This document shows, in pieces, positions 1 to 10,357 of a stretch of 64,000 nucleotides of DNA. The stretch covers positions 186,001 to 250,000 of the forward strand of contig NZ_JBBCOR010000003.1 of assembly GCF_037151175.1 (NCBI RefSeq), written 5' to 3'. Every line of letters starts with the position of its first letter. Within the stretch, counting starts at the first letter, position 1. A program made the position numbers and the translations under genes. This stretch comes from Asaia sp003994335 (GTDB lineage: Bacteria > Pseudomonadota > Alphaproteobacteria > Acetobacterales > Acetobacteraceae). The notes below the pieces were generated by a model. The model saw nothing but the letters and a program-made list of their open reading frames with translations. It did no database searches and was not told the DNA's origin.

Positions 1-1
1 A

Positions 2-70
2 GCGCTGAAACAGCTCGGGCTGGACGTCGTGACAGGCTTTTTTACCCCTGACGCTCCAGGGCGAGCTTGA
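2..70 (+). CDS. C-terminal end of an unidentified gene (5' end outside window)
   Basis: An open frame enters from the left edge and stops at TGA 68-70. Its first dozen codons mostly end in G or C, as real genes here do, and read as a plausible protein tail (ALKQLGLDVVTGFF). The last codons are less biased. If real, it overlaps the end of the convergent LysE gene by about 28 bases. The product cannot be identified from 22 residues. Confidence 0.35.
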   Translation, partial: ALKQLGLDVVTGFFTPDAPGRA

Positions 71-677
71 GCCCGAAAGCCATGAACACTCCGCCCGTCG
101 CCCGATCCAGAGAGCGAACGACCCGAGGGCGTGACAGAAAGGCCCCGAGCGGCGCCGTCATGAGAATGAGGAGGGAAAACCAGCTCAGGGTCAGGAGCAC
201 CTGTATGAGTGCCAGCAGGAGCGAAAACCGCACAACATTGACATCATGGGGAATAAACTGGGGCAAGAAGGTGATGAAAAAGATACCGACCTTGGGATTC
301 AGGAGATTGGTCAGAAGCCCCTGCCGGAAACTGTGCCAGCCACTCATTCTCGCGGGGCGAACGGCGCCATTCTCTAGACGCGCCGTGCGGCTTTGAAACA
401 GCAGCTTCATCCCCATTACGAAGAGATAGCAGGCCCCCGCCCATTTCACGATGGTGAACCCCAGCGCGGATGCCGCCAGGAGGGCTGTCAGACCGAATGC
501 CGCGCCGCCGCCCCAGATGAAAAGCCCGATCGTTATCCCGAGTGCCGCACAGAACCCCGCGCGCATACCTGACACGGTCGCGGTTCTGAGCACGAAAGCC
601 GTGTCGAGACCGGGAACGAGAGTAAACACACCCGCAGCGAGAACGAAGCTCGTCAGAGACAGCAATATGGGGCTCAT
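42..677 (-). CDS. LysE/RhtB-family amino acid exporter
   Basis: A 211-residue, strongly hydrophobic protein with about six membrane segments, the usual size for LysE/RhtB exporters of the inner membrane. The N-terminal signature is present as PGLDTAFVLRTATVSG near residues 22-38, where most family members have PGP. The second conserved block, NLLNPKVGIFFITFLPQF, lies near residues 124-141. The family exports amino acids or related metabolites by proton antiport; the substrate cannot be told from sequence. It stands alone on the minus strand, divergent from murJ across about 240 bases. Confidence 0.9.
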   Translation of the reverse strand: MSPILLSLTSFVLAAGVFTLVPGLDTAFVLRTATVSGMRAGFCAALGITIGLFIWGGGAAFGLTALLAASALGFTIVKWAGACYLFVMGMKLLFQSRTARLENGAVRPARMSGWHSFRQGLLTNLLNPKVGIFFITFLPQFIPHDVNVVRFSLLLALIQVLLTLSWFSLLILMTAPLGAFLSRPRVVRSLDRATGGVFMAFGLKLALERQG

Positions 678-914
678 GGATGCGCAGGCTCCTCGCGATC
701 ATTTCAGGGGGCTGGGCTCTCCTTAAAAGCGCCAGTCTGACCCGGCAAGCAGCGATACACCAAGACATGGCTGCCCTGCTCCCTGCGCAGATAGAGGGAT
801 TGCCTCAGTGTTGCCATCACTGCCCCGCCATTGTCTGACCGCCCCATGGCGCTCCGTCAGGGTTGCGTCTAAAGAGGCACCCTGTTTTGTTCGATACGCG
901 ACTGGAAGCCAGGA

Positions 915-2468
915 ATGCTCCGTAACCTGATCACCGTTGGTGGTTGGACCATGCTGTCCCGAGTTCTTGGCCTCGTGCGTGACCAGCTTCTTGCCGCCTT
1001 CCTCGGGGCCGGGCCGGTGCAGGACGCGTATCAGATCGCCTTCCGTCTTCCGAACATGTTTCGCCGTCTGTTTGGCGAAGGCGCCTTCAACGCGGCTTTC
1101 GTCCCGCTCTTCACCGAACGTCTCACCACCCACGGCAAGGAAGATGCCACGCGTTTTGCATCGCAGGCCCTGAGCTGCCTGAGCGCATGGCTGCTCGCCC
1201 TCACGATATTGGGCGAGGTATTCATGCCGTGGATCATCGAGATCATCGCGCCCGGATTCAATCATGCGGGCGGGCGTTTCGAGATGGCGGTCCGGCTGAC
1301 GCGCATCACCTTTCCCTATCTGATCCTGATCTGCACGGCGGCCCTCGTGGCCGGAGTTCTGAACGGGCTTCATCGCTTCTCCATGGCGGCGGGGGCCTAT
1401 GTCTCGTTTAATATCGTCGGGATCATCGCCATTCTGCTTGGCGCGCTCGTCTTCGAGGACACGGCGAGCTGGACCGCGTACGGCATCACCTTTTCCGGTT
1501 TCGTCCAGCTTGGCCTGTTGCTCTGGTCAGTACGACGGGCTGGCGTCAGACTCTCTTTTCCTCGCCCGAGACTGACGGTCGAGATGCGCGCCATGCTGCG
1601 CCGCCTGTGGCCTGGCCTGATGGGGTCCGGAGCGACACAGCTCAATCTCACGGTGGATACGCTCATCTCGACCCTGCTGCCGGCGGGATCGATCTCCTGG
1701 CTCTATTTTGCGGACCGGGTCAATCAGTTGCCGCTTGGCGTTCTGGGCGCGGCAGCCGGGACGACCCTGCTCCCCGTACTCACCCGTCATGCTGCCGAGA
1801 AAGACGTGTCGGGCGGCCAGCAGACCCTGAACCGCGCGATCGACTATGCGGCGATCCTGACCTTCCCTGCCTGTCTGGGGCTTCTGGCCCTGGCGCCGGA
1901 AATCATGGCGACATTGTTCGGCTATGGACGCTTCACCACCGAGGACGCGCTTTCCTCGGCCCAGTCGCTGCGAGCCTATGCGCTCGGCCTGCCTGCCTTC
2001 ATTCTGATCAAGGTGCTTTCACCCGGCTTCTTCGCCCATGGTGATACCCGAACGCCGGTACGTATCGGCTTTCTGACCCTCGCCCTGAATTTGGCGCTCA
2101 ACCTGCTGTTGTACAAGCCGCTCGCTCATGTCGGCCCGCCTCTGGCAAGTACGATCGCAGCCATCGTCAATCTGGGTTTCCTCGCGGTCATCCTGCATCG
2201 ACGCGCCGTTTTTCGCCCCGATGCGGCGCTGATCAGACGCATGCTGCGTATCCTCATGGCTTCGGTGGTCATGGCGGTGCTGACGCTCATCCTTGCGCGC
2301 GTGATCGCACCTGGCCTGGTCATGTGGCACGGACTGATGCGCGCGATGATGCTGGGCCTGCTGATAGGGATAGCCGGAATCATTTACCTGGCGCTGCTCT
2401 GGGCCTGCGGTATCGCCAAGCCCGATCGCCTGCTGAGGAGACTAACGCGGCGCGGACGCACGGCCTGA
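915..2468 (+). CDS. murJ: Lipid II flippase MurJ
   Basis: A 517-residue membrane protein of the MOP superfamily with about 14 membrane segments, matching MurJ in length. It moves the peptidoglycan precursor lipid II across the inner membrane. The diagnostic N-terminal block RLPNMFRRLFGEGAFNAAFVP sits near residues 43-63, with the early basic residues typical of the transport cavity. The ATG at 915 is preceded by GGAAG about six bases upstream. It appears to be a single gene; mutS follows on the same strand after about 210 bases. Confidence 0.96.
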   Translation: MLRNLITVGGWTMLSRVLGLVRDQLLAAFLGAGPVQDAYQIAFRLPNMFRRLFGEGAFNAAFVPLFTERLTTHGKEDATRFASQALSCLSAWLLALTILGEVFMPWIIEIIAPGFNHAGGRFEMAVRLTRITFPYLILICTAALVAGVLNGLHRFSMAAGAYVSFNIVGIIAILLGALVFEDTASWTAYGITFSGFVQLGLLLWSVRRAGVRLSFPRPRLTVEMRAMLRRLWPGLMGSGATQLNLTVDTLISTLLPAGSISWLYFADRVNQLPLGVLGAAAGTTLLPVLTRHAAEKDVSGGQQTLNRAIDYAAILTFPACLGLLALAPEIMATLFGYGRFTTEDALSSAQSLRAYALGLPAFILIKVLSPGFFAHGDTRTPVRIGFLTLALNLALNLLLYKPLAHVGPPLASTIAAIVNLGFLAVILHRRAVFRPDAALIRRMLRILMASVVMAVLTLILARVIAPGLVMWHGLMRAMMLGLLIGIAGIIYLALLWACGIAKPDRLLRRLTRRGRTA

Positions 2469-2677
2469 GCGTGCCCGATAGAAGACACCACCCCGCCTGG
2501 ATATGAAGTCCCTCATGAACCGGTGGAGCCGATTGAGGGGCAAGGTTTTCTGACCCCACCGACAAGCGTTGCGAAATTATCATCCCCCGGGACCCATTGC
2601 CCAGGGACGCTTAACTTACTGTTCACAGGACAGGTTTTGACCGGTAAAGCTCGGCTCATGCGTCGAGTAATTTCCTC

Positions 2678-5323
2678 ATGACCAGCCCGTCGATCACGGG
2701 GACAATCCCCTCATCCGAGGGCGCTACCCCCGCCATGGCCCAGTGGTTTGCGCTCAAGGCCCAGGAACCCGATGCGCTGCTTTTTTTCCGCATGGGAGAT
2801 TTCTACGAGCTCTTTTTCGCCGATGCTGAAACAGCCGCGATGGCGCTCGATATCAGCCTCACGACACGTGGAAAGCACAATGAAGAGCCTATTCCGATGT
2901 GCGGTGTGCCGGTCGCGGCGGCCCCAGCCTATCTCGCGCGGCTGATTCGCCGTGGTTTCCGGGTGGCTGTGGCAGAGCAGACCGAGCAGGCACGCAAGCC
3001 AGGGGAGCCCGCCCAGAAGGGGCCGCTATCCCGTGCGATCGTAAGGCTCGTCACGGCAGGCACCCTGACCGAGGAAGAATTGCTCGAAGCCGGTCGGCAA
3101 AACCTGCTTCTCGCGCTCGTCACACCGGCCCGCAAAACCCGCGCGGCCAGCGAATGCGGCGCGGCATGGATTGATATCTCCACTGGCTCGTTTGAAACGG
3201 CGGCCCTGTCTCATGACCAGATTGAGGAATTGCTGGCGCGTCTCGACCCCTCCGAGATCCTGGCGGACCCTGCCCATGTACCGGACCCGTTCTCGGTCCG
3301 GGTCGCACCCAATGTGGTGCTGCCTGCCCTGGAGCCCGCCCGCTCACGCATGGCGCAGGAATTCGGCGTCGCCCAGATCGCGATCCTCGGCGATTTCACC
3401 GATGGAGAAATCCGTGCTGCGGCGCTTGCGCTCGACTACGTGCGGCGCAGCCAGGCAGGCGCCATGCCGCGTATCGCCCGCCCCCTGCGACGGGGTGAGA
3501 GCGAGACACTCGGGCTCGATCCCGCCACGCGGGCCAGCCTGGACCTCGTTTCGGCGCGGGATGGCACGACCACCCACACGCTTTTCGCGGCCGTTGATCG
3601 CTGCGCCAGCGCGGCAGGACAGAGAGCGCTCGCACAATGGATTGCGGCTCCGTCCACCGATCTCGGCCTGATCCAGTCTAGACAGCAGGGCTGGCAATGG
3701 CTGATTGCACAATCCGGACTGATCGACACCCTCACTCCGATCCTTCGGCGTGCGCCTGATCTCGCACGGGCTCTCGGACGCCTGTCGACGGGGCGTGGCC
3801 TGCCGCGCGACCTTGCCGCGACACGCGACACACTCCGGGCAGCGGATGCGCTATGCAGCGTGCTTGAGCCGCTCTGCAACGCGACGACGCCACCGATAGT
3901 CAGGCAGCTCTTTGCCGGTCTTTACGGACGGGCTGACTCCCTGCTGGAAACCCTAGAGAAAGCCCTTGCCGAGACCCTTCCGGCACGTATCGAAGATGGA
4001 GGCGCCATCGCCACCGGCTATGACGCCGATCTTGATCGGTATCGCGGGTTGCGCGATGATAGCAAGCGCACCCTCGCCGCACTGCAACAGCGCTATGCAG
4101 AGCAGTTCAATGTGGCCACGCTCAAGATCCGCCACCACGCGCAACTTGGCTATATCATCGAGACCTCGGCGCTTCATGCTGCGAAGCTCCGCGAGCGACC
4201 CGAACTTTCCTTTCGTCAGGGCACCGCCAATCTGGTGCGGTTCACGACAGACGAACTCCTCGAGCTTGACCGCGCCATTCTGGAGGCCGCAGACCGCGCG
4301 AGCGCGACCGAGCGGCAGATCTTTGCGCGACTGGTGGCCGAAACGATCAGTCATCCTGCCTTGCCGGAACTGGCCGAGCTCTTCGCTCTGGCCGATGTGC
4401 TCGCCAGCGCCGCCCGACTGGCTCAGGGGGGCACCTGGTGCAGCCCCGAGATGACGCAGGATCAGGCTTTCGAGCTCAAGGCGTGTCGCCACCCTGTCGT
4501 CGAGGCCGCTCTGGGCAAGGCCACACGTTTCATTCCCAATGATTGCCACTTGCCGCCCGAACAGCGCGTGATGCTGCTGACCGGGCCGAACATGGCAGGT
4601 AAATCGACATTCCTCAGGCAGACAGCCCTCGCCGTCATTCTGGCTCAGGCTGGTCTGCCCGTCCCGGCAGCGAAGGCGCGCATCGGGATCGTCGATCGCC
4701 TGTTCTCCCGCGTGGGCGCCGCGGATGATCTGGCGCGTGGGCGTTCTACCTTCATGGTGGAGATGACCGAAACCGCCGCGATCCTCCGTCAGGCAGGGCC
4801 GCGTTCCCTGGTCGTCGTGGATGAGATCGGTCGTGGCACCTCGACGCTCGATGGACTCGCCATCGCCTGGGCCACGCTGGAAGCCCTTCACTCCCAACTC
4901 GGTTCACGCACGATCTTCGCAACACATTTCCATGAGCTTTGCGGGCTTTCGGACTCGATGCCACGCCTGACACCGTTCACGATGGCGGTAAAGGAATGGA
5001 AGGGCGACGTTATTTTCCAGCACGAGGTGCGCCGGGGTGCTGCGCGCAAGAGCTGGGGCGTGCATGTCGCTCAACTTGCCGGCGTTCCCATGCCTGTGGT
5101 GCAGCGCGCGACACGATTGCTCGCCGCACTCGAGCGGGATCAGAGCCGGGGCGGTCCGCAATTACCCCTTTTTGACGCTTCCGAACCCGCGCCTGCTCCC
5201 GTCGACAGGCTGCGCGATGCGCTCGAAGCGATCGATCCTGACGCGCTCTCTCCCAAGGCTGCGCTCGAGACGCTCTATGCCCTGCGTAAACTTGCGCTTG
5301 AAACAAAGAACGATTTGACCTGA
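2678..5323 (+). CDS. mutS: DNA mismatch repair protein MutS
   Basis: An 881-residue MutS, close to the usual 850-900 of alphaproteobacteria. It recognises mismatches as a dimer and recruits MutL. The N-terminal mismatch-reading motif Phe-X-Glu is present as F42-Y43-E44 inside RMGDFYELFF. The C-terminal ATPase has Walker A (TGPNMAGKST, about residues 633-642), Walker B with signature (VVDEIGRGTSTLDG) and the FATHFHEL histidine switch. No clear Shine-Dalgarno precedes the ATG. The stop codon lies inside a terminator hairpin, so the gene ends transcription immediately. Confidence 0.98.
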   Translation: MTSPSITGTIPSSEGATPAMAQWFALKAQEPDALLFFRMGDFYELFFADAETAAMALDISLTTRGKHNEEPIPMCGVPVAAAPAYLARLIRRGFRVAVAEQTEQARKPGEPAQKGPLSRAIVRLVTAGTLTEEELLEAGRQNLLLALVTPARKTRAASECGAAWIDISTGSFETAALSHDQIEELLARLDPSEILADPAHVPDPFSVRVAPNVVLPALEPARSRMAQEFGVAQIAILGDFTDGEIRAAALALDYVRRSQAGAMPRIARPLRRGESETLGLDPATRASLDLVSARDGTTTHTLFAAVDRCASAAGQRALAQWIAAPSTDLGLIQSRQQGWQWLIAQSGLIDTLTPILRRAPDLARALGRLSTGRGLPRDLAATRDTLRAADALCSVLEPLCNATTPPIVRQLFAGLYGRADSLLETLEKALAETLPARIEDGGAIATGYDADLDRYRGLRDDSKRTLAALQQRYAEQFNVATLKIRHHAQLGYIIETSALHAAKLRERPELSFRQGTANLVRFTTDELLELDRAILEAADRASATERQIFARLVAETISHPALPELAELFALADVLASAARLAQGGTWCSPEMTQDQAFELKACRHPVVEAALGKATRFIPNDCHLPPEQRVMLLTGPNMAGKSTFLRQTALAVILAQAGLPVPAAKARIGIVDRLFSRVGAADDLARGRSTFMVEMTETAAILRQAGPRSLVVVDEIGRGTSTLDGLAIAWATLEALHSQLGSRTIFATHFHELCGLSDSMPRLTPFTMAVKEWKGDVIFQHEVRRGAARKSWGVHVAQLAGVPMPVVQRATRLLAALERDQSRGGPQLPLFDASEPAPAPVDRLRDALEAIDPDALSPKAALETLYALRKLALETKNDLT

Positions 5324-5345
5324 AGATAGAAACTTCAGGTCTTTT
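5317..5345 (+). terminator. Intrinsic terminator overlapping the mutS stop codon
   Basis: A perfect 9-bp stem (GACCTGAAG / CTTCAGGTC) with a 7-base loop is followed by TTTT. The 5' arm contains the mutS TGA at 5321-5323. It separates mutS from glnD, which starts only 28 bases further on. Confidence 0.85.
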
Positions 5346-5372
5346 GCAACGCCCCCAAACCGACGGATCTTA

Positions 5373-8183
5373 ATGCGCGAACCGATCTCCCTCAAAGAAA
5401 CCGACATGCGAGCCGCCCTCGCCGCCGCGCTTGACCGTGTGCGGCAGCCGGATGGCTCCGTCTCGCGCGAGGACGCCGTCAGCATTTTCCGCCGTCATAT
5501 CGGCCGGCATCATGGCGAGATACGTCGCCTGTTCGAAGGGCGTCAGCTCAAGGGCATCGCCGCCGCCACAACTCTGGCGCAGCTGATGGATGGCGCCATA
5601 TCCAGCCTGTACGAATTGGCGCGCGCAGCGACGGGCGCCTCCAGCGATGGCCTCAGCCTCTGCGCGACCGGGGGGTATGGCGCGGGATTACTGGCGCCCT
5701 ATAGCGATATCGACCTTCTGTTCCTGACGAACACGACTGCGGCGCCCGAGACGACCGCGCAGGTCGAGTACATGCTCTATTTTCTGTGGGATCTGGGCGT
5801 GCGCGTGGGCCACGCCACCCGCTCCATTGACGGATGCCTCGAAGCCGCAGCCGAGGATCTCACCATACGCACGACCCTGCTGGATGCCCGGCGTATTGTG
5901 GGGACGGAAGCCCTTTTTGGCGTGTTTCTGACGCGCCTGGGCAAGACGGGAGAGACGGCGCTCTCTTTCGTCCACGAGAAGATCGACGAACGCGAGAAAC
6001 GCCATAAACGCTTTGGCGATAATCCCTACATGGTGGAGCCCAACATCAAGGAGGGCCGCGGCGGACTGCGTGATCTGCAGACCCTGAACTGGATGACGCA
6101 TGTGCTGCATGACCGGGACGGGATCGAGCCGACGACACGTCTTGCCCCGGGCGAACCGGCCTTCACCACGCTTGGTCTTCTCACCGACCAGGAGGCCAAT
6201 CGCGCACGACGTGCCTGGAACTTTCTCTGGACCATTCGGCTCCACCTGCACTACATCGCCGGTCGCGCCGATGAACGTCTGGCCTTTGATGTCCAGCCAG
6301 TCATCGGTGGACGCATGGGTTATGCGGGGCACGGACGACAACAGGGCGTCGAGCGCTTCATGCGCCATTATTTCCTCACAACCCGTGAGGTCATGCGCCT
6401 GAGCCGGATCCTTGAGCCGAGCATCATGCAGCGCCTTCAAGGTCCGTTACGCGAAGCGCCTTTCATCAGCGCCTTCCTCTCACCCGATCAGGCCCGACAT
6501 TTCCGCCTGATCAATGACCAGCTTGCCCCGGCCGACACGACCTCCTTCGACGCCACGCCGCAATTGATGGTCACCATGCTCGATGCCGCGCGCCATGACA
6601 GGCTGGCCCTGCATCCAACGGCCATTCAGCAACTGATCCGCAACGAGCGCCGCATCGCCTCGCTGCGCGATGACCCCTATACGATGCGGGTTTTTCTCTC
6701 GCTGCTGATGCAGCCGACGGAAATGAATCGCGAACACGCCCGCCCGAGCGGTGCGGACTGGCTCACGATCCTGAATGATACGGGATTTCTCGGCGCCTTG
6801 CTGCCGGACTGGTCTCGTATCGTAGGGCAGATGCAGTTCGACACCTATCATATCTACACAGTGGACGAGCATAATATCGAGGCCGTCCGAATGCTCGGCT
6901 GGATCGAGGCGGGTGCCATGGCGGACGAGATTCCGCTGGTTTACGACCTGGCCCGTGACATGCAATCACGTCGCGCTATGTATGTGGCGACGCTGCTGCA
7001 CGATATCGCCAAAGGACGCGGTGGCGATCACTCCGTCCTCGGAGCGGAGGTCGCCCAGCAGGTGTGCCCGCAGCTCGGTCTGGACGCTGAGGAAACAGAA
7101 ACCGTTTCCTGGCTCATCCTGCATCATCTGCTCCTCAGCCAGACCGCCTTTCGGCGTGATATCGATGACCCCAGGACCATCCTGGATCTGGCGGATATCA
7201 TCCAGTCGCCAGAGCGCCTGCGCCTGCTTCTGCTTCTGACCATTGCCGATATGCGGGCCGTGAGCCCGAATGTCTGGAATGCCTGGAAAGCCACCCTTCT
7301 GCGCGAACTCTATATGCGTGTGGCGGAAGTGCTTGAGGGGGGTCTGGCAGCGACTGAACGTGACGAGCGCGTCAGCCACGCCAAGGAACTGGTGCGCGAC
7401 GGGCTGATGCAGCAGAAACTCGCGCCCGAGCAGGTCGATCACTTCCTGACACTTGGCTATGCGGGCTACTGGCTGGGCTTTGATGCGGACACCCATATCC
7501 GCCATGCCCGTCTCGTCCTGGATTCCGAAATTCACTCCGCGCCGCTGACTATCGAAGCCACGCCCATTCCCCAACGGGACGTAACCGAGATCACCATCTT
7601 CAGCGCTGACCATGCCGGCCTCTTCTCGCAGATTGCTGGCGGGCTCGCTGTGGCCGGAGCATCCATCGTCGATGCACGCATCCACACGCTCAGTGATGGC
7701 ATGGCGCTCGATACATTCTGGGTGCAGGACCAGAATGGCCGCGCCTTCGAGACACCCCTGCAACTCGCCCGGTTGAACGCGTTGATCGAACAGGCCCTGT
7801 CGAGCCGCCTCGCGATTGGCTCCGAGCTCGAGCGTATGGCCGATCAACGCTCTGCGCGGCGCATGCGCGCGATCCATGTGCCTCCGCGCGTGGTGATCGA
7901 TAACCGTGCCTCGGAGCGCCACACGATCATCGAGATCAATGGTCGTGACCGGCCCGGCCTGCTTTATGACATCACCCGCACGATCAGCGAGCAGTCGCTT
8001 CAGATCTCCTCGGCGCATATCACGACCTATGGAATGCGTGCGGTAGACGTCTTCTATGTGCGCGACGGAGCCGGGACGAAAATCACCTCCGAAACCCGCA
8101 TGGCCGATATACGCAAGGCTCTGCTCGATACGCTGAGCAACGACGCGACAAGCGCTGCCTCAGACCCCGTCGTAGCCGCCTGA
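5373..8183 (+). CDS. glnD: Bifunctional PII uridylyltransferase/uridylyl-removing enzyme GlnD
   Basis: A 936-residue GlnD, the cytosolic nitrogen sensor that adds UMP to PII protein when glutamine is low and removes it when glutamine is high. The nucleotidyltransferase motif GGYGAGLLAPYSDIDLLFL lies near residue 100 with the SDID metal aspartates. The uridylyl-removing HD domain has LLHDIAKG near residue 540. Two ACT domains that bind glutamine follow, near 725-800 and 845-920. The start follows the mutS terminator closely, so its promoter should lie within the terminator region or inside mutS. The 3' end overlaps the convergent TPR gene by 24 bases. Confidence 0.97.
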   Translation: MREPISLKETDMRAALAAALDRVRQPDGSVSREDAVSIFRRHIGRHHGEIRRLFEGRQLKGIAAATTLAQLMDGAISSLYELARAATGASSDGLSLCATGGYGAGLLAPYSDIDLLFLTNTTAAPETTAQVEYMLYFLWDLGVRVGHATRSIDGCLEAAAEDLTIRTTLLDARRIVGTEALFGVFLTRLGKTGETALSFVHEKIDEREKRHKRFGDNPYMVEPNIKEGRGGLRDLQTLNWMTHVLHDRDGIEPTTRLAPGEPAFTTLGLLTDQEANRARRAWNFLWTIRLHLHYIAGRADERLAFDVQPVIGGRMGYAGHGRQQGVERFMRHYFLTTREVMRLSRILEPSIMQRLQGPLREAPFISAFLSPDQARHFRLINDQLAPADTTSFDATPQLMVTMLDAARHDRLALHPTAIQQLIRNERRIASLRDDPYTMRVFLSLLMQPTEMNREHARPSGADWLTILNDTGFLGALLPDWSRIVGQMQFDTYHIYTVDEHNIEAVRMLGWIEAGAMADEIPLVYDLARDMQSRRAMYVATLLHDIAKGRGGDHSVLGAEVAQQVCPQLGLDAEETETVSWLILHHLLLSQTAFRRDIDDPRTILDLADIIQSPERLRLLLLLTIADMRAVSPNVWNAWKATLLRELYMRVAEVLEGGLAATERDERVSHAKELVRDGLMQQKLAPEQVDHFLTLGYAGYWLGFDADTHIRHARLVLDSEIHSAPLTIEATPIPQRDVTEITIFSADHAGLFSQIAGGLAVAGASIVDARIHTLSDGMALDTFWVQDQNGRAFETPLQLARLNALIEQALSSRLAIGSELERMADQRSARRMRAIHVPPRVVIDNRASERHTIIEINGRDRPGLLYDITRTISEQSLQISSAHITTYGMRAVDVFYVRDGAGTKITSETRMADIRKALLDTLSNDATSAASDPVVAA

Positions 8184-9878
8184 TCTCTCCCGCAGGGCCT
8201 GCGCCACTCTCTCGATGACGGGAGGCCAGGCCTCATCGGGGGGCAGGCCGCCCTCGGGCCGGAAGATGCGCAGCCCCGTGTACCAGTCCGGCCCCTTCCA
8301 GCGCCAGTCTCCGCCCTCACGGTCGAGCAGCCATAGCGGTCGGCCCATTGCACCCGTAAGATGGGCCATCATGGTATCAACCCCAATCACCATTTCGCAC
8401 CGCGCAAGCGCGCGTGCGGTGTCAACCAGGGTGTGCCCGATGCCCTGCTCCACCCCGGGCTCCAGTAGCGCGGCATCTTGCTCCTGTTGCAGATTGACGA
8501 AGGTCACGCCTTGCACCGCCAGGATAGGCGCAAAGTACGCACGAGGCAGGGACCGTCTCGCATCGAAGCGATAGGTCGGGTTCCCCGCGTTGAAAATTCC
8601 GATCCGCCCTTTCTCAGGGGAAAGGCCGAAATCGAGATAGGGGCTGGCATCGACCGTCGTGACACCGAGCCGTGCCGGCAGGCTGAGCAGGGAGCAGCGC
8701 TTGGTGGCCTCACCCGAGAGCACGACACGTCCCGAGCGCAGCAAAGGCTGCAATTCCGGCATGAAGGCGAGCAGCGGGTCAAGCACCTCTGGCAATCTCA
8801 GCAGGAGTGGGGCGCGCAGCGCCGCATCAGGCACGAAGCGCAGGAACTGCAGGCAATCTCCGAGCCCCTGCTCCCCTTCGATAAGGACGCGCCCTTCGGT
8901 TCGCTCCCCGTCCCAGGGCGGCAGGACCGTGCTCTCGATCAGGCTCTGGCGTGACTCGAAATTCGACCACCCCTGTGCGAATTCCCCCCTCCCGAGCTGA
9001 ATCATCCCGAGATTGAAGCGCGCCTGCGCGGACCAGGCGCCTCCATCCGCGATCATGTCACGAAAGAAGGTCTCAGCCTCTTTTTCCCGATCGGTCTCGG
9101 CCAGCAACGTTGCGCGGTTGCACGCCAGAACACAATCATCGGGGAAAAGGGCCAGTGCGGCATCAAATGCCTCTTCGGCCGGTATACTGTAACCCAGAGC
9201 CTGATAAACCAGCCCGAGATTGTTTAAGGTCTGGGCGCTGGGCGGCGCGAGGGCTACGGCTTTACGCAGGGCAGCAAGCGCCTCCTCCATCGCTCCGTTT
9301 TCGAAGCAGGCCGCCCCCAGATTGGCATGGGCTGCCGCCTCCTGCGGACATAACGCAACGAGACGCCTGAAACACGCCATGGCGGCGGCGAAACGGCGCT
9401 GCTCCATCAAAAAAGCGCCGTGACGCGTCAGGAGAGGTACGGGATCAGCAGCCAGTGACAGGGCCATCGAAAAGGCAGAAGCCGCCGCCTCGTTCTGTTC
9501 ACTGCGATACAGAAGCTCGGACATCAGCGCGTGTGCTCTGAAATCCCTCGGTTCCATAAGGGTCGCCACGCGACAGGCGGACACGGCCTCGCGCAAATGC
9601 CCCGCTTCATCCAGCGACGCAGCAAGGGTGAGGTGGAACCGGGCGCGCTCGACGTTATCCTGGGTCAGGGTCAGTGCATGAGCTACCGAAGCAATGGCGA
9701 GGCGGGGCTGACCCGTATGGCGGGCCACGCAGGCGAGCCCATGCCAAGCCTCTGCGCAATCGGGTGCTTCGGCAAGGATGGCGCGAAACAACGCCTCAGC
9801 CTTGATGGAATCTCCCCCGGCAAGACTGGCGAGGGCAGTATCGAGGCGCGAGCGATAGGCATTCATGCGTTTAATCAT
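8160..9878 (-). CDS. TPR protein with C-terminal glycosyltransferase-like domain
   Basis: A 572-residue protein. The N-terminal half (about residues 5-290) is tetratricopeptide repeats with the usual alanine, glycine and aromatic spacing, for example NNLGLVYQALGYSIPAEEAF. The C-terminal half resembles the GT-B/heptosyltransferase-like domain common in such alphaproteobacterial TPR proteins, ending with GVDTMMAHLTGAMGRPLWLL, the usual donor-pocket region. No signal peptide is seen. The role is unknown; homologues are generally linked to protein or surface glycosylation. The gene converges on glnD with a 24-base overlap. Confidence 0.75.
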   Translation of the reverse strand: MIKRMNAYRSRLDTALASLAGGDSIKAEALFRAILAEAPDCAEAWHGLACVARHTGQPRLAIASVAHALTLTQDNVERARFHLTLAASLDEAGHLREAVSACRVATLMEPRDFRAHALMSELLYRSEQNEAAASAFSMALSLAADPVPLLTRHGAFLMEQRRFAAAMACFRRLVALCPQEAAAHANLGAACFENGAMEEALAALRKAVALAPPSAQTLNNLGLVYQALGYSIPAEEAFDAALALFPDDCVLACNRATLLAETDREKEAETFFRDMIADGGAWSAQARFNLGMIQLGRGEFAQGWSNFESRQSLIESTVLPPWDGERTEGRVLIEGEQGLGDCLQFLRFVPDAALRAPLLLRLPEVLDPLLAFMPELQPLLRSGRVVLSGEATKRCSLLSLPARLGVTTVDASPYLDFGLSPEKGRIGIFNAGNPTYRFDARRSLPRAYFAPILAVQGVTFVNLQQEQDAALLEPGVEQGIGHTLVDTARALARCEMVIGVDTMMAHLTGAMGRPLWLLDREGGDWRWKGPDWYTGLRIFRPEGGLPPDEAWPPVIERVAQALRERSGGYDGV

Positions 9879-10006
9879 GAGCCCTGCCGTCGCGGGTTAC
9901 AAGAATGCGGGATCATGACAAAGGCGCACAGCGCTGCCCTTTGATGACCCCTGCACCGCGACCCATTCGAGAAATCTCGTCCCGAAAACGGCAGATCGCG
10001 CAAGAT

Positions 10007-10357
10007 CTAGAGCGTAAGGCCAAATCGGGGGCCGATGAGTGTGATCACGGTATAGAGCGCAATGGTCAGCAGACATCCTGCACCCAGAGATAGCCAGAAC
10101 CCCACGCCCTGGCGCAACAGTGCCGGGATCAGCAGGAACATGGGCAAGGATGGCAGTACGTACCAGAAGGTGGCACTTGCGTGAGCGGCCATGTTCTTCG
10201 TGTCGGGCTTGTCATGCCAGAGCAGGATCATGCCCAGGACGGAAATAAGCGGAAGCGAGGCGATCAGGGCACCGAAACCCGGATAGCGCCGCGCCACTGT
10301 TGCGGTCAGGGCAATCAACACGCCCGAAAGGGCCGATCTGGTGAGAAGTGCAAGCAT
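10007..10357 (-). CDS. DUF3147 family small membrane protein
   Basis: A 116-residue protein with four hydrophobic segments, consistent in size and pattern with DUF3147. Between the second and third segments lies a short polar loop, WHDKPDTKNMAAHASATFWY, which is the most characteristic stretch of the family. The function is unknown. It is a single gene between the TPR gene and the divergent royal-jelly-like gene. Confidence 0.75.
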   Translation of the reverse strand: MLALLTRSALSGVLIALTATVARRYPGFGALIASLPLISVLGMILLWHDKPDTKNMAAHASATFWYVLPSLPMFLLIPALLRQGVGFWLSLGAGCLLTIALYTVITLIGPRFGLTL

